Shown here piece after piece: positions 16,750 through 24,965 of a DNA stretch of 36,068 nucleotides; positions within the stretch are counted from its first letter, which is position 1; every line of letters begins with the position of its first letter. Below the pieces are notes generated by a model, which saw nothing but the letters and a program-made list of their open reading frames with translations, was not told the origin of the DNA and did no database searches. The stretch covers positions 1 through 36,068 of the forward strand of contig CABHOP010000001.1 in the NCBI GenBank assembly GCA_902168085.1. Reading direction: 5' to 3'. The position numbers and the translations under genes were made by a program. Origin of the DNA: an uncultured Bacteroides sp. Lineage in GTDB: Bacteria > Bacteroidota > Bacteroidia > Chitinophagales > Chitinophagaceae.

Positions 16750-17823
16750 ATGAAAAAACGCATTTACATTGGTAGCCTGGTGTCGGCAGCGGCACTGGCT
16801 TTGTGTGCCGGTACGGCAACCGCGCAGGATATTCACTTCTCACAATTCTATGAGAATGCTATCCTTCGCAACCCCGCGCTGACGGGTATCTTCAGCGGCG
16901 ATTATAAAGCAGGGGTCAACTATCGTACGCAATGGAGCAATATCTCTGTGCCGTTCCAAACGATACTGGCTTCGGCAGAAACCCGCATAGCCGTAAATGG
17001 CGCGGGAGATTATGTTAGCTTCGGTGTTACGGGCACGTATGATAAGGCCGGTAGTATCAGCTTCAATAGCATGAATGTTTATCCCGCCATCAATTACAAT
17101 AAGGCTATGGCCGATGGCCACCGTTCTTATTTATCTGTTGGCTTTACTGCCGGGTACATCCAGCGATCTTTCGATATGTCGAAGGCCACGTTCAGTACAC
17201 AGTATGTAAATGGCAACTATAATAGTGGGATGGCCAGCGGAGAAAACATTCAGAATGTATCTATGCAGGCATATGACTTAGGCGCAGGTATCAGCTTCAA
17301 TAGTAGCATGGGTGCTGCCCGCAATATCAACTATTATATAGGTGCAGCTGCTTATCACATCACCAAGCCAAAGCAAACCTTTGCAGGCGATCAGGACCTG
17401 ATGCGCCTGGATATGAAGTGGAGTGCCAATGCAGGTGTAAAGGGCAATATAAATGAGCAGTATGCAGTAACAGGACACTTCAATTATACCAGCCAAGGCC
17501 CTTATCGCGAGATAATGGCAGGTGGTTTGGTTAGCTGGAGAAATCGTACAGAATCATCAACAATTTTTGCAGTTTATGCCGGCGCTTTTGTACGTTTGCA
17601 AGACGCTATCATACCCACTTTTAAAGTTGACTATAATCAATACTCTGTCACCTTATCATACGACGTAAATACATCCGGCCTGAAACCTGCCAGCAATGGT
17701 GCAGGAGGCTACGAAATATCATTATTCGCCCGCGGCAGGTACAAGCAACGCCAGAACAATGGCTACCAGACAGCTTGTCCGCGCTTTGAGCAAATGCTCG
17801 ATGCCGGCGAAGTAGGATTTTAG
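16750..17823 (+). CDS. PorP/SprF family type IX secretion-associated outer-membrane protein
   Basis: 357 residues. A signal peptide (MKKRIYIGSLVSAAALALCAGTATAQ) leads into the hallmark PorP/SprF N-terminus 'DIHFSQFYENAILRNPALTG...YKAGVNYRTQW', then a predicted ~14-strand barrel rich in Gly, Tyr and Asn. The family includes PorP (T9SS, Porphyromonas) and SprF (needed for SprB surface delivery in Flavobacterium). Paralogues encoded next to type B-sorted proteins are thought to help export or anchor that specific cargo. It starts 28 nt after the giant adhesin stop and probably shares its transcript; the same 13-mer AATATATGTAACT occurs just upstream of both genes. It ends at a strong bidirectional terminator. 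A ~35-residue tail after the last strand is unusual but not unknown in the family. Confidence 0.92.
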   Translation: MKKRIYIGSLVSAAALALCAGTATAQDIHFSQFYENAILRNPALTGIFSGDYKAGVNYRTQWSNISVPFQTILASAETRIAVNGAGDYVSFGVTGTYDKAGSISFNSMNVYPAINYNKAMADGHRSYLSVGFTAGYIQRSFDMSKATFSTQYVNGNYNSGMASGENIQNVSMQAYDLGAGISFNSSMGAARNINYYIGAAAYHITKPKQTFAGDQDLMRLDMKWSANAGVKGNINEQYAVTGHFNYTSQGPYREIMAGGLVSWRNRTESSTIFAVYAGAFVRLQDAIIPTFKVDYNQYSVTLSYDVNTSGLKPASNGAGGYEISLFARGRYKQRQNNGYQTACPRFEQMLDAGEVGF

Positions 17824-17845
17824 AGTTACATATAGGGGATAGAAA

Positions 17846-17873
17846 AAAGCGAATGGTGTCTACCATTCGCTTT
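17846..17873. terminator. Bidirectional terminator between PorP/SprF and response regulator genes
   Basis: A 12-bp perfect stem, AAAGCGAATGGT (17846-17857) with ACCATTCGCTTT (17862-17873), has a 4-nt loop. T-rich tracts follow on both strands (CCTTTTT on plus; the A run at 17843-17848 gives T's on minus). Confidence 0.9.
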
Positions 17874-17898
17874 GCCTTTTTATAGTGTATCGTTATTA

Positions 17899-18591
17899 CT
17901 ATGGGTTGTATACAAATTTGAACCCGATACCATGTATCGTTTGCAGTTCTACGCCTTCCTCGCCTTTTATGAACTTACGCACTTTAGTGATGAATACATC
18001 CATACTGCGCCCCAGGAAGTAGTCTTCTTTACCCCATACGTTCAGCAATATTTCATCACGTTTCAACACACGGTTAGCATTTTGCACCAGGTATTTTATC
18101 AGGTCGGCCTCGCGCTGTGTTAGCTGGTGAGATACCTTATCATTTTTCAATGTAAGGTTGTTATAGTCAAATTCCAGGGAACCCAGTTTCACGTCAGATG
18201 GTGCTTCTTCCACTTTCTTACGTGTACGTTTCAGGAATACTTCCAGGCGCAGCAATAGCTCCTGCATGTTAAACGGTTTGGTGATATAATCATCCGCACC
18301 GCTTCTGAAACCTGCTATCTTGTCGTCATCCATGTTTTTAGATGTAAGCAGCAGTATAGGTATGGCTTCGTTCTTCTGGCGTATCTGGTTGGCCAGGTGC
18401 ATGCCATCTTTTTTAGGCAGCATTACATCCAGCAGGCACACATCAAAATTGTGTTTCATGAATTGTTGCCAGGCAGTTTCCGCATCCGGGCAATGTACCA
18501 CTTCATATCCGTTGTTCGACAAGCTGTCCTTAACTACGTAACTCAAAGTTGGGTCGTCCTCTACCAGTAATATCTTGGCTTTTTCGGGCAT
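17899..18591 (-). CDS. OmpR/PhoB-type response regulator (RprY-like)
   Basis: 230 residues. Receiver domain about 6-120: acidic pocket Glu11-Asp12-Asp13, phosphoacceptor Asp55 in 'CLLDVMLPKKDG', Thr83 and Lys105 in 'DDYITKPF'. Winged-helix DNA-binding domain about 135-228, with 'LTQREADLIKYL', 'RSMDVFITKVRKFI' and the closing 'IHGIGFKFVY'. It activates or represses transcription after phosphorylation. The overall pattern, especially 'RSMDVFITKxRK' and 'IHGxGFK', closely resembles RprY of Bacteroides, though orthology needs a tree. No histidine kinase gene lies next to it, so it is an orphan in this window. It sits 131 nt downstream of the helicase-nuclease gene on the same strand, with its own AT-rich upstream region (near-match -7 box TACTTTTA on minus, 18638-18631). 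Confidence 0.93.
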   Translation of the reverse strand: MPEKAKILLVEDDPTLSYVVKDSLSNNGYEVVHCPDAETAWQQFMKHNFDVCLLDVMLPKKDGMHLANQIRQKNEAIPILLLTSKNMDDDKIAGFRSGADDYITKPFNMQELLLRLEVFLKRTRKKVEEAPSDVKLGSLEFDYNNLTLKNDKVSHQLTQREADLIKYLVQNANRVLKRDEILLNVWGKEDYFLGRSMDVFITKVRKFIKGEEGVELQTIHGIGFKFVYNP

Positions 18592-18722
18592 AAATAACTG
18601 TAAACTTTTCAGTTAGAAAAATCTGTACCATAAAAGTAATAGATTTTTCTTTATATCCTTAATAATAGTATTTAATATAATGGATGGCCTTATTGTAATA
18701 GTTAATAGGTGTTTGAATGAAA

Positions 18723-21700
18723 CTATATATCATCAATCTCTATCTCCTCAGCCGGTCTTACCAATTCATATTTACGTGCAAAATTGCACCAGTAGCAATC
18801 TTCTTTGCCACAACCATTGTCAAACTCATGGTTCATGATAGCAGCATAGGCATCTTTCAGTTGTTTGCGTACTATATCTTCCTCTTGCTCAAACAACGGT
18901 ATATAGATGCGTTTGTATTCGTTGGTCTTAGAGCCACGTTCCAGGTAGTCAAACATGCCTTCTTTTACTTTCCAGTTCCTGTCCTGGTAGTTTTCTATCA
19001 GCAGTTTATAAAAGAGCATCTGCCTCCAGTAGTCCCCGCCTAATGGTTCTTTTTCATTAGGTGCCGCTGTATATTGCGATGATGACCTGTCCGGGTCGCC
19101 ACTTTTATAATCTACTACCGTGCAGCTATCTCCGTCCAGTTCTATCTTATCTATCTTGCCCGTTACCGGTACGCCATCCAGTATATAGCGTGGTATCTTG
19201 AATTCTATTTCTACATTGGTGGCAAAGGTTTGAATGTACTTTTCATAATAGGCGGTCAGCACATTTTTACCCTGCTCCATACGGCGATCGTATTGCAGTG
19301 GGGTAAATGATTCCGACTCCTTATACATCTCAAAACCAAAAGTATTCAGTACCTCTTCAATTGAAGGGAATACACCTTTATGCTCTTTCATCTGTTTGAA
19401 CATACGTTCCAGCGTATTATGTATGGCGCTACCAAATGCCAGCGCATCACTTTTGAGATAGGGTACCCTCAGTATGCTTTCATAGTAAAAAGAAACCGGG
19501 CAGCGCAGGTATTTCGACAATGTAGTGTAGCTCATGGTAAACTGTGCCAGCACTTGTTCTATCCACTGATAGTTGGCCAGCTCAATGCGTACAGCAGGCA
19601 CTGGCACCATCGCCCATTCCATATGCTGCACCAATGCCTGCTCCGGTACCGACCAGTCTATCCGTTCTTCCGGCGTGCTTATCTCATCTATAAATACAGA
19701 GTGCTCTATAGATTTCCCTGCATTATCCGCAATGGCATAAGATACCTGCAAGTGTTTTTTAGCCCTTGTAAGCGCTACATAAAATAACCTGCGCGCAACT
19801 TCTATCTTGTATGATTTCTCTGCATCATCGGCTGTATTGGTAATGGTATCCGGCATTTTATATTCATTGCCACCACCACGTTTTTCCTCCCAGTAGTTTT
19901 TAGTAGCACCCACCAGGAACACATACTCAAACTCATGTCCTTTAGCACCATGAGCCGTATAAAAATGCACCCCATTTTCATTTTGCACTACACGCTGCAC
20001 AGGTACGCTGATATTTTCGTCCTGCATCTTTTCTATCATGCGCAATAATTCGCCGGGGTTTATTTTAGCATTGCGGCTATGCACTTCCTTCACAAAATCG
20101 AAAAAGGTATGCAGCACTTGTATGTCCCACACACTATCCTTATGTTGCAGCAGGTGTGCTACCATGCCACTTTCATAAATGATCTTTTCAACCAATAAAG
20201 GCAATGGCAGGGACAACTGCTGTTGCAACCAGTTATCCAGGTTGCGGCCCAGCCTGCTCAGGGGTTTGGCCGATGGCAGGTGCAAAGCGGCTACTACCAG
20301 TTCATTGCTCAATGCCAGCCGCCAGTAGTTCTTACCATTCGATTTATTGGCTTGCATGTACAATGCCAGCTGCGCTATATCGGTAGGCGATATGCCATAA
20401 TATGGCGCATGCATTATCTCAAATAAGATAGCTTCTGCACTGAATGGCTGTGTACGCTCTGCATCCAGCCAGCGCAGCACATTTATCACCTGCTGCACCA
20501 GTGGCAACTGCAATACATCGACCGGCTTCTTTACAGAGTAAGGGATACCCTTTCGCTCCATCAGGGCAATGATATTATCGGCCTGTTTATGCTGCGCATA
20601 TAGAATGGCCACCTCATTCAGTTTCACACCTTGCTTTTGCAGTGCTTCTATCTGCATTACAATGTCTGCCTCTTCCTGTAGTATGTTATTATACACCTTT
20701 ATGACAGGCTTTACCAGGTCGTTGCCATTGGCAAAGCGCGGATGCGCCGCAACTATATTCTTATCCAGGTTAAGGCCATCCAATTGGTTTATCAACCTTT
20801 GATAGTTGTTCTCAATAGTAGCTGTAGCCTTATCCAGTATTGCCTGCGATGACCGGTAGTTTTCAGGCAATACAATTATCTTGATGGTTTCTTTATAGCG
20901 CTCGTAAAACTCTATGATATTACGGATGCGTGCACCCTGGAATTCATAGATGCTTTGATCATCATCGCCTACTACAAATATGTTCGGGTCTTCCCAAAAC
21001 GAGGTAAGCTGCTGCAACAGTTCATTCTGCGAACCGTTCGTATCCTGGAATTCATCTACCAGTATAAACTGGTGACGCTCCTGGTAGCTTTGCAGTAGTG
21101 CAGGATTGTTTTTGAATGCCTGCAGTACCCATATGATCATATCATTGAAATCATACCGCCCCCGTCCGCGCATCTTCTCCGTATATACATCAAACAGCTT
21201 TGCAGCGGCACGTGTTGTTTCTACGCGCTTCACTTCTTCATCTATCTGCGCCTGTTTCAGGTCGCCCTTGCTATAGCCCTTGCCATTCTTTTTGTAGATG
21301 TATGCTTCACGATTGGGCAGGTCGGCTATATAAGTATCTATAGCGTTCGATATGTCGTCAGCCGTCAGGTTCTCACGCTTCATCATATCAAACAGGCGGT
21401 TCAGCCTGCCTGCATCATAATATATATTACCACTCAGCTTGCGCATGATGTGGCCCGATGGCAATTCCTCCAGCAATTCATACAGCAGCTCTGTACGTTC
21501 CAGGTCTGTTATCGGTTGCAGGCTGCGCAGGCTGAAGTATTCACTGTTATTCTGAATAACATTGTTACAAAAGGCATGGAAGGTGCTGATGTTTACCCTA
21601 TGTGCTGCTACCCCTATTATCTGCACCAGGCGTCGGCGCATGGCATTGGTAGCTTCATCGGTATAGGTAAGGCATAGTATCTCGTGCGGCTGCACCTGTG

Positions 21701-21866
21701 CCTCGCTACGCAGCAGATTGGCTATACGCATAGACAGCACTTCGGTTTTCCCCGTACCCGGACCGGCTATTACCATTACAGGTCCGTATATTTCATCTAC
21801 GGCCTGTTTCTGGCGCTCATTCAGGTTATTATATCGTTTTAAAAACAGGTCTTCGTTCGTTATCAT
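18723..21866 (-). CDS. UvrD/Rep-type helicase fused to an iron-sulfur PD-(D/E)XK nuclease
   Basis: 1047 residues from the preferred ATG at 21866; the frame extends 7 codons to 21887, but that part (MLTSCSS) precedes the natural 'MITNEDLFLKRYNNLNERQKQAV' start. All SF1A motifs are visible: Q motif 'LNERQKQAV', Walker A 'AGPGTGKT' (~34-41), 'VDEFQDTN' (~270), 'VGDDDQSIYEFQGA', 'ENYRSS', 'TAHGAKGHEFEYVFL' and 'VALTRAKKHL'. The C-terminal ~270 residues are a RecB/AddB/Cas4-like nuclease: 'FGSAIHNTLE', 'GKIDKIELDG...VVDYKSG' and 'RQMLFYKLL'. A single Cys in 'YLRCPVSFYYE' plus C-x4-C-x2-C near the end match the four-cysteine 4Fe-4S arrangement of AddB. Likely a DNA end-processing or repair enzyme. 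Confidence 0.93.
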   Translation of the reverse strand: MITNEDLFLKRYNNLNERQKQAVDEIYGPVMVIAGPGTGKTEVLSMRIANLLRSEAQVQPHEILCLTYTDEATNAMRRRLVQIIGVAAHRVNISTFHAFCNNVIQNNSEYFSLRSLQPITDLERTELLYELLEELPSGHIMRKLSGNIYYDAGRLNRLFDMMKRENLTADDISNAIDTYIADLPNREAYIYKKNGKGYSKGDLKQAQIDEEVKRVETTRAAAKLFDVYTEKMRGRGRYDFNDMIIWVLQAFKNNPALLQSYQERHQFILVDEFQDTNGSQNELLQQLTSFWEDPNIFVVGDDDQSIYEFQGARIRNIIEFYERYKETIKIIVLPENYRSSQAILDKATATIENNYQRLINQLDGLNLDKNIVAAHPRFANGNDLVKPVIKVYNNILQEEADIVMQIEALQKQGVKLNEVAILYAQHKQADNIIALMERKGIPYSVKKPVDVLQLPLVQQVINVLRWLDAERTQPFSAEAILFEIMHAPYYGISPTDIAQLALYMQANKSNGKNYWRLALSNELVVAALHLPSAKPLSRLGRNLDNWLQQQLSLPLPLLVEKIIYESGMVAHLLQHKDSVWDIQVLHTFFDFVKEVHSRNAKINPGELLRMIEKMQDENISVPVQRVVQNENGVHFYTAHGAKGHEFEYVFLVGATKNYWEEKRGGGNEYKMPDTITNTADDAEKSYKIEVARRLFYVALTRAKKHLQVSYAIADNAGKSIEHSVFIDEISTPEERIDWSVPEQALVQHMEWAMVPVPAVRIELANYQWIEQVLAQFTMSYTTLSKYLRCPVSFYYESILRVPYLKSDALAFGSAIHNTLERMFKQMKEHKGVFPSIEEVLNTFGFEMYKESESFTPLQYDRRMEQGKNVLTAYYEKYIQTFATNVEIEFKIPRYILDGVPVTGKIDKIELDGDSCTVVDYKSGDPDRSSSQYTAAPNEKEPLGGDYWRQMLFYKLLIENYQDRNWKVKEGMFDYLERGSKTNEYKRIYIPLFEQEEDIVRKQLKDAYAAIMNHEFDNGCGKEDCYWCNFARKYELVRPAEEIEIDDI

Positions 21867-21918
21867 ACTGCTGCATGAAGTTAGCAAAGCTCTGGCTATT
21901 ATTAACGTCGGGCATCCT

Positions 21919-21926
21919 TACATTTG
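21919..21926 (+). promoter_or_regulatory. Putative -7 box for the thioredoxin-like gene
   Basis: TACATTTG matches TAnnTTTG and lies 20 nt before the ATG at 21947, supporting that start over the upstream in-frame ATG at 21875, which would sit upstream of the promoter. Confidence 0.5.
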
Positions 21927-21946
21927 TGTATTCAATACAGTTTTCC

Positions 21947-22450
21947 ATGTCAGCGAAAAGATACGTTACCGCCCTGTGTTTAATATGCCTTGCTGTGGTT
22001 TCCTATGCACAGAATAATGCTAATAACTCCGCTTATGAAAAATATAAAGACCTGCCTGCTTTCAATATATTGATGCCGGATAGCAGTACTATATTTAATA
22101 CCGGTATGATAAAGGAAGGACGGTATTCCATCCTCATGTTTTTTAGTCCCGATTGCGATCACTGCCACGCAGCCACAGATTCCTTACTGCGCCATATGGA
22201 TGTGCTGAAAAGTGTGCAGATATGCATGTTCAGCCCTGCTACGCTATCAGCCATATCAGAGTTTTATACTAAGAAAGAGCTGAAGAAGTATAAAAACATA
22301 CTGGCGGGTAAAGATTACGATATGTTCTTTGTAAAGTTCTTTAATATCTCATCTCTGCCGGCTGTGGTGGTGTATGATAAGAAGAAGAAGTTTCTCAACA
22401 TGTACCAGGGTACTATACATATGGATAACTTTCTGAGCAATTTTAAATAA
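21947..22450 (+). CDS. Periplasmic thioredoxin-like (TlpA-type) protein
   Basis: 167 residues. Signal peptide about 1-21 (MSAKRYVTALCLICLAVVSYA|Q). A thioredoxin-like fold follows: 'YSILMFFSPDCDHCHAATDSLL' carries the active-site Cys70-Asp-His-Cys73 after the usual beta strand, and 'ISSLPAVVVYDKKKKFL' supplies the cis-proline loop ('LP') and the last strands. TlpA-type proteins act in disulfide exchange or cytochrome/metal-centre maturation in the periplasm; the precise partner is unknown. The frame is open back to an ATG at 21875, but the later start has both a proper signal peptide and a promoter box. It is divergent from the helicase-nuclease gene and converges on the DUF349 gene, with which it shares a hairpin terminator containing its stop codon. 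Confidence 0.85.
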   Translation: MSAKRYVTALCLICLAVVSYAQNNANNSAYEKYKDLPAFNILMPDSSTIFNTGMIKEGRYSILMFFSPDCDHCHAATDSLLRHMDVLKSVQICMFSPATLSAISEFYTKKELKKYKNILAGKDYDMFFVKFFNISSLPAVVVYDKKKKFLNMYQGTIHMDNFLSNFK

Positions 22451-22482
22451 AGAATGGGGCTGAATAAGCCCCATTCTTTATT
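22446..22482. terminator. Bidirectional terminator overlapping both converging stop codons
   Basis: A 16-bp uninterrupted stem (22446-22461 with 22467-22482) has a 5-nt loop and core GGGGCT/AGCCCC. The TAA of the plus-strand gene (22448-22450) lies inside the left arm, and the right arm runs 2 nt into the minus-strand stop (22483-22481). Confidence 0.92.
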
Positions 22483-24097
22483 ATGCTTCTTCGCCTTGCT
22501 GGCTATTATTATTTGGTTTGTCTTCCCGTGCCTTAGCTTCTGTTTCCTGCAGTTGTTTTCTGGCCTCTGCCAGTTTCTCCAGTTTATGTTTTATCTTATT
22601 CTCGGTCTGGCTTATCAGTTTTTCAAGATGCGCGCGTAGCTCCACCTCTTTGTGGCCGGGCGTTATATTCTGGATGCCATCTTTAAAGTCGGCCAGCCTT
22701 TCTTCCTCGTCTTTCAACTCATCTTCCAGCTTTCTTACAAAATCTTTGTTTTGCTGCAGGCGCTGGTGCTTATGCTTTTCAAATTGCTGCTTGCGGTGCT
22801 CGCGGTTAGCATCTTTACGCTCAAAGAATTTTTTGCGGGCCGTGCTGAATTTCTCCCAGATATCATTGTTATGCTCGCGCGGCACGGGGCCTATCTTTTT
22901 CCACTCTTCCATCAGTTCCATCAGCTCATCAGTTGCTTCACGCCATTGATTTGAGTGTTGCAGCGCCTCTGCACGCCTTACAAGGGCCAGCTTTTGCGCG
23001 TAGTTATCCTGCAGGCTTACTTTTACGGTTTCAGAGTGCTGCTTCTTAGCCTGGAAGAAATGCTCCTTGGCACCGATGAAGGCATTCCACTGTTCGTCTG
23101 CCTTGTCGGCAGGCACACGGCCTATTTTCTTCCACTCTTCCATCAGTTCTGTAAATGCCTGTGCCGTAGGGCCCCATTCCGTACTATCCCTTAAAGCAGC
23201 AGCTTTTTCTACCAATGCCTGTTTGGCAATGTAGTTGGCCTCCTGCTCTGTTTGTATGGTATCAAAGTGGCCTTTCTTACGGTCGAAGAATACATTCTTC
23301 GCTGTAATGAAGCGGTGCCACAGTTCTTCGTTCTTATCGTGTAGCGTACGGCCGGTCTTCTTCCATTCCTCCATCAGGTTATGAAAGCCTTCGGTTGTTT
23401 CTTTCCAGCTTTCAGATTGCGCCAGTTTTTCTGCTTTATCTACCAGTTCCATTTTCAGGTCCAGGTTTTGAAGCAGCTCCTTGTTTACATCTTCCTGGTT
23501 CTGGCGTTTGCGGTCGTAAAACTTATTCTTGGCGGCTTCTATCCGGTTCCACAGTTCATCGTTGCGCTGCTTATCTGTATGCCCCACATGTTTCCACTGG
23601 TCGGCTATATCTTTAAATGCCTGCGTGGTTTCTTTCCAGTTATCACTGTCTGCCAGGGCTTCTGCCTGTTCGGCTATTTTCAGTTTGGCCTGGTAGTTCT
23701 GTTCGCCCAGCTTATTCAGTTCAGCATCATAGCCGGCCAATTGTTTCTCTATCGTATCGATAGCACCTACTGCAGCGGTATGCTGCATGTAGTCTTTCAT
23801 ACGTTCTATCTTACCTATCAGTTTCAGCTTATCTTCCGCAGCATCCCATTCCGTTTGCAACTCCTTCCAGCGTGTTTCTACCTCGGCATATTTATCCTTC
23901 AATGCCTTTAGTGTGATATCCGGGTTATCGGCGCTGAGCGTACTTACCGTTCGCTCTTTAAAGCTGCCGGTTGCGTTTTGCAATAACTGACCGCTTTCAT
24001 CTACGCGGTAGTTTTCTTTGCCGGGAAAGGATACGGTTTCCCACCATGTAGCCAGTGTAGTTTGTGGCGTGCTTTCCTGAGTCGTGATCTCTTCCAT
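22481..24097 (-). CDS. DUF349 domain protein
   Basis: 538 residues, no signal peptide, highly charged. Four DUF349 units of about 65-70 residues run from about residue 133 to 440, each with 'A-E-A-L..S..W..(A/T)...F..L.(E/D)EWK..G', then 'N(D/E)-x-W..F..A(K/R)..FF.(R/A)K'. Coiled-coil segments flank them: about 70-130, and about 440-520 ending in a KE-rich tail. DUF349 proteins are common in Bacteroidota; distant relatives include actinobacterial and proteobacterial proteins of unclear function, so only a structural or nucleic-acid-associated role can be suggested, weakly. It lies upstream of no same-strand gene and ends in the shared terminator at 22446-22482. Confidence 0.88.
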   Translation of the reverse strand: MEEITTQESTPQTTLATWWETVSFPGKENYRVDESGQLLQNATGSFKERTVSTLSADNPDITLKALKDKYAEVETRWKELQTEWDAAEDKLKLIGKIERMKDYMQHTAAVGAIDTIEKQLAGYDAELNKLGEQNYQAKLKIAEQAEALADSDNWKETTQAFKDIADQWKHVGHTDKQRNDELWNRIEAAKNKFYDRKRQNQEDVNKELLQNLDLKMELVDKAEKLAQSESWKETTEGFHNLMEEWKKTGRTLHDKNEELWHRFITAKNVFFDRKKGHFDTIQTEQEANYIAKQALVEKAAALRDSTEWGPTAQAFTELMEEWKKIGRVPADKADEQWNAFIGAKEHFFQAKKQHSETVKVSLQDNYAQKLALVRRAEALQHSNQWREATDELMELMEEWKKIGPVPREHNNDIWEKFSTARKKFFERKDANREHRKQQFEKHKHQRLQQNKDFVRKLEDELKDEEERLADFKDGIQNITPGHKEVELRAHLEKLISQTENKIKHKLEKLAEARKQLQETEAKAREDKPNNNSQQGEEA

Positions 24098-24146
24098 TTG
24101 AAAAATGATAGTAGCTGTATGAAAATTTGTCTGTTTATATCATGTT

Positions 24147-24926
24147 CTACCTGGCACCGAATACTTTCTTCAGCAAGTCTGTAACACGCGATGCAGGGTT
24201 GGTACGTATTTTATTCTCTTCATCGGCTATGGTTACAAACATGCCATTTAATGCGCGCTCGGTGACATAAGCTGTAAGATCGGGATTTATTTTATTCGTT
24301 GTTGTAGGCAGCCTGTTATATAAAGTGAATATCTGAGTCCAGTATTTAGTAGCGTCTACCTTGCGCAATGAATTTTCTATTACCGGGCGGAAAGCATCTG
24401 TTAGTGACTGCGTGGTCTTCGTTTTCAGGTAATTGGTAGCGGCACCCTGCCCGCCGCGGACGATGGATACACCGTCTTGGATGGTCATGCTGGTGATGGC
24501 ATTAACGAATATCGGCACCGCTTTGCCCGCCGCATCTTCTGCTGCGCGGTTCATGGCGAGTATGGCCTGGTCTACCTGCTTGCCCATACCTACAGAACGT
24601 AGTGCACTTTCTACTTTCCTGGCTTCGGGCGGCATTACTATTTTTATCAGCTGGTTTCCAAAGAAGCCGTTTACGGTATTCAGTTTGCCCGATGCATTCT
24701 TTGTGCCTATCTCTAAAGCCTGGCGCAGTGCAGATACTGCTTCACTATTGCTGATATTATTGAGCGAACTACCATTGGTACTGGTGCTGCCACCATTTAC
24801 AATAGTTTTGCCTTTATTCAGCAGGTCGCCAAATGTTTGTGCGTTAGCCTGCATGCCTGCCATAAGGAAGACACCACCGGCTATTATCAGTTTTCCCGTC
24901 TTTTTCATATGCATCTTATTCATCAT
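24147..24926 (-). CDS. DUF4197 domain-containing periplasmic protein
   Basis: 259 residues as drawn. Several ATGs lie at the N-terminus; the one at 24908 (MKKTGKLIIAGGVFLMAGMQ) gives the cleanest signal peptide and the most reasonable leader behind the -7 box at 24937-24944. After the signal peptide (ending ANA|Q) the chain has the DUF4197 pattern: 'SEAVSALRQALEIGTKNA', 'GFFGNQLIKIVMPPEARKVESALRSVGMGKQVDQAILAMNRAAEDAA' and 'ERALNGMFVTIADEENKIRTNPASRVTDLLKKVFG'. The fold is helical and the function unknown. It is 49 nt upstream of the DUF349 gene on the same strand and could be co-transcribed with it. Confidence 0.87.
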   Translation of the reverse strand: MMNKMHMKKTGKLIIAGGVFLMAGMQANAQTFGDLLNKGKTIVNGGSTSTNGSSLNNISNSEAVSALRQALEIGTKNASGKLNTVNGFFGNQLIKIVMPPEARKVESALRSVGMGKQVDQAILAMNRAAEDAAGKAVPIFVNAITSMTIQDGVSIVRGGQGAATNYLKTKTTQSLTDAFRPVIENSLRKVDATKYWTQIFTLYNRLPTTTNKINPDLTAYVTERALNGMFVTIADEENKIRTNPASRVTDLLKKVFGAR

Positions 24927-24936
24927 TATCCTTTAC

Positions 24937-24944
24937 CAAATATA
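24937..24944 (-). promoter_or_regulatory. Putative -7 box for the DUF4197 gene
   Basis: On the minus strand this reads TATATTTG, an exact TAnnTTTG match. It sits in the 39-bp gap after the TonB-dependent receptor gene and argues that the DUF4197 gene starts its own transcript. Start site predicted near 24930. Confidence 0.5.
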
Positions 24945-24965
24945 CCAAATAACCTTAATTAACTC

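Noticed and set aside
22518-23911. Several Ser/Cys/Phe-rich open frames opposite the DUF349 gene
   Set aside because: Mirror-image translations of Lys/Glu-rich coiled-coil codons; no start or promoter support.
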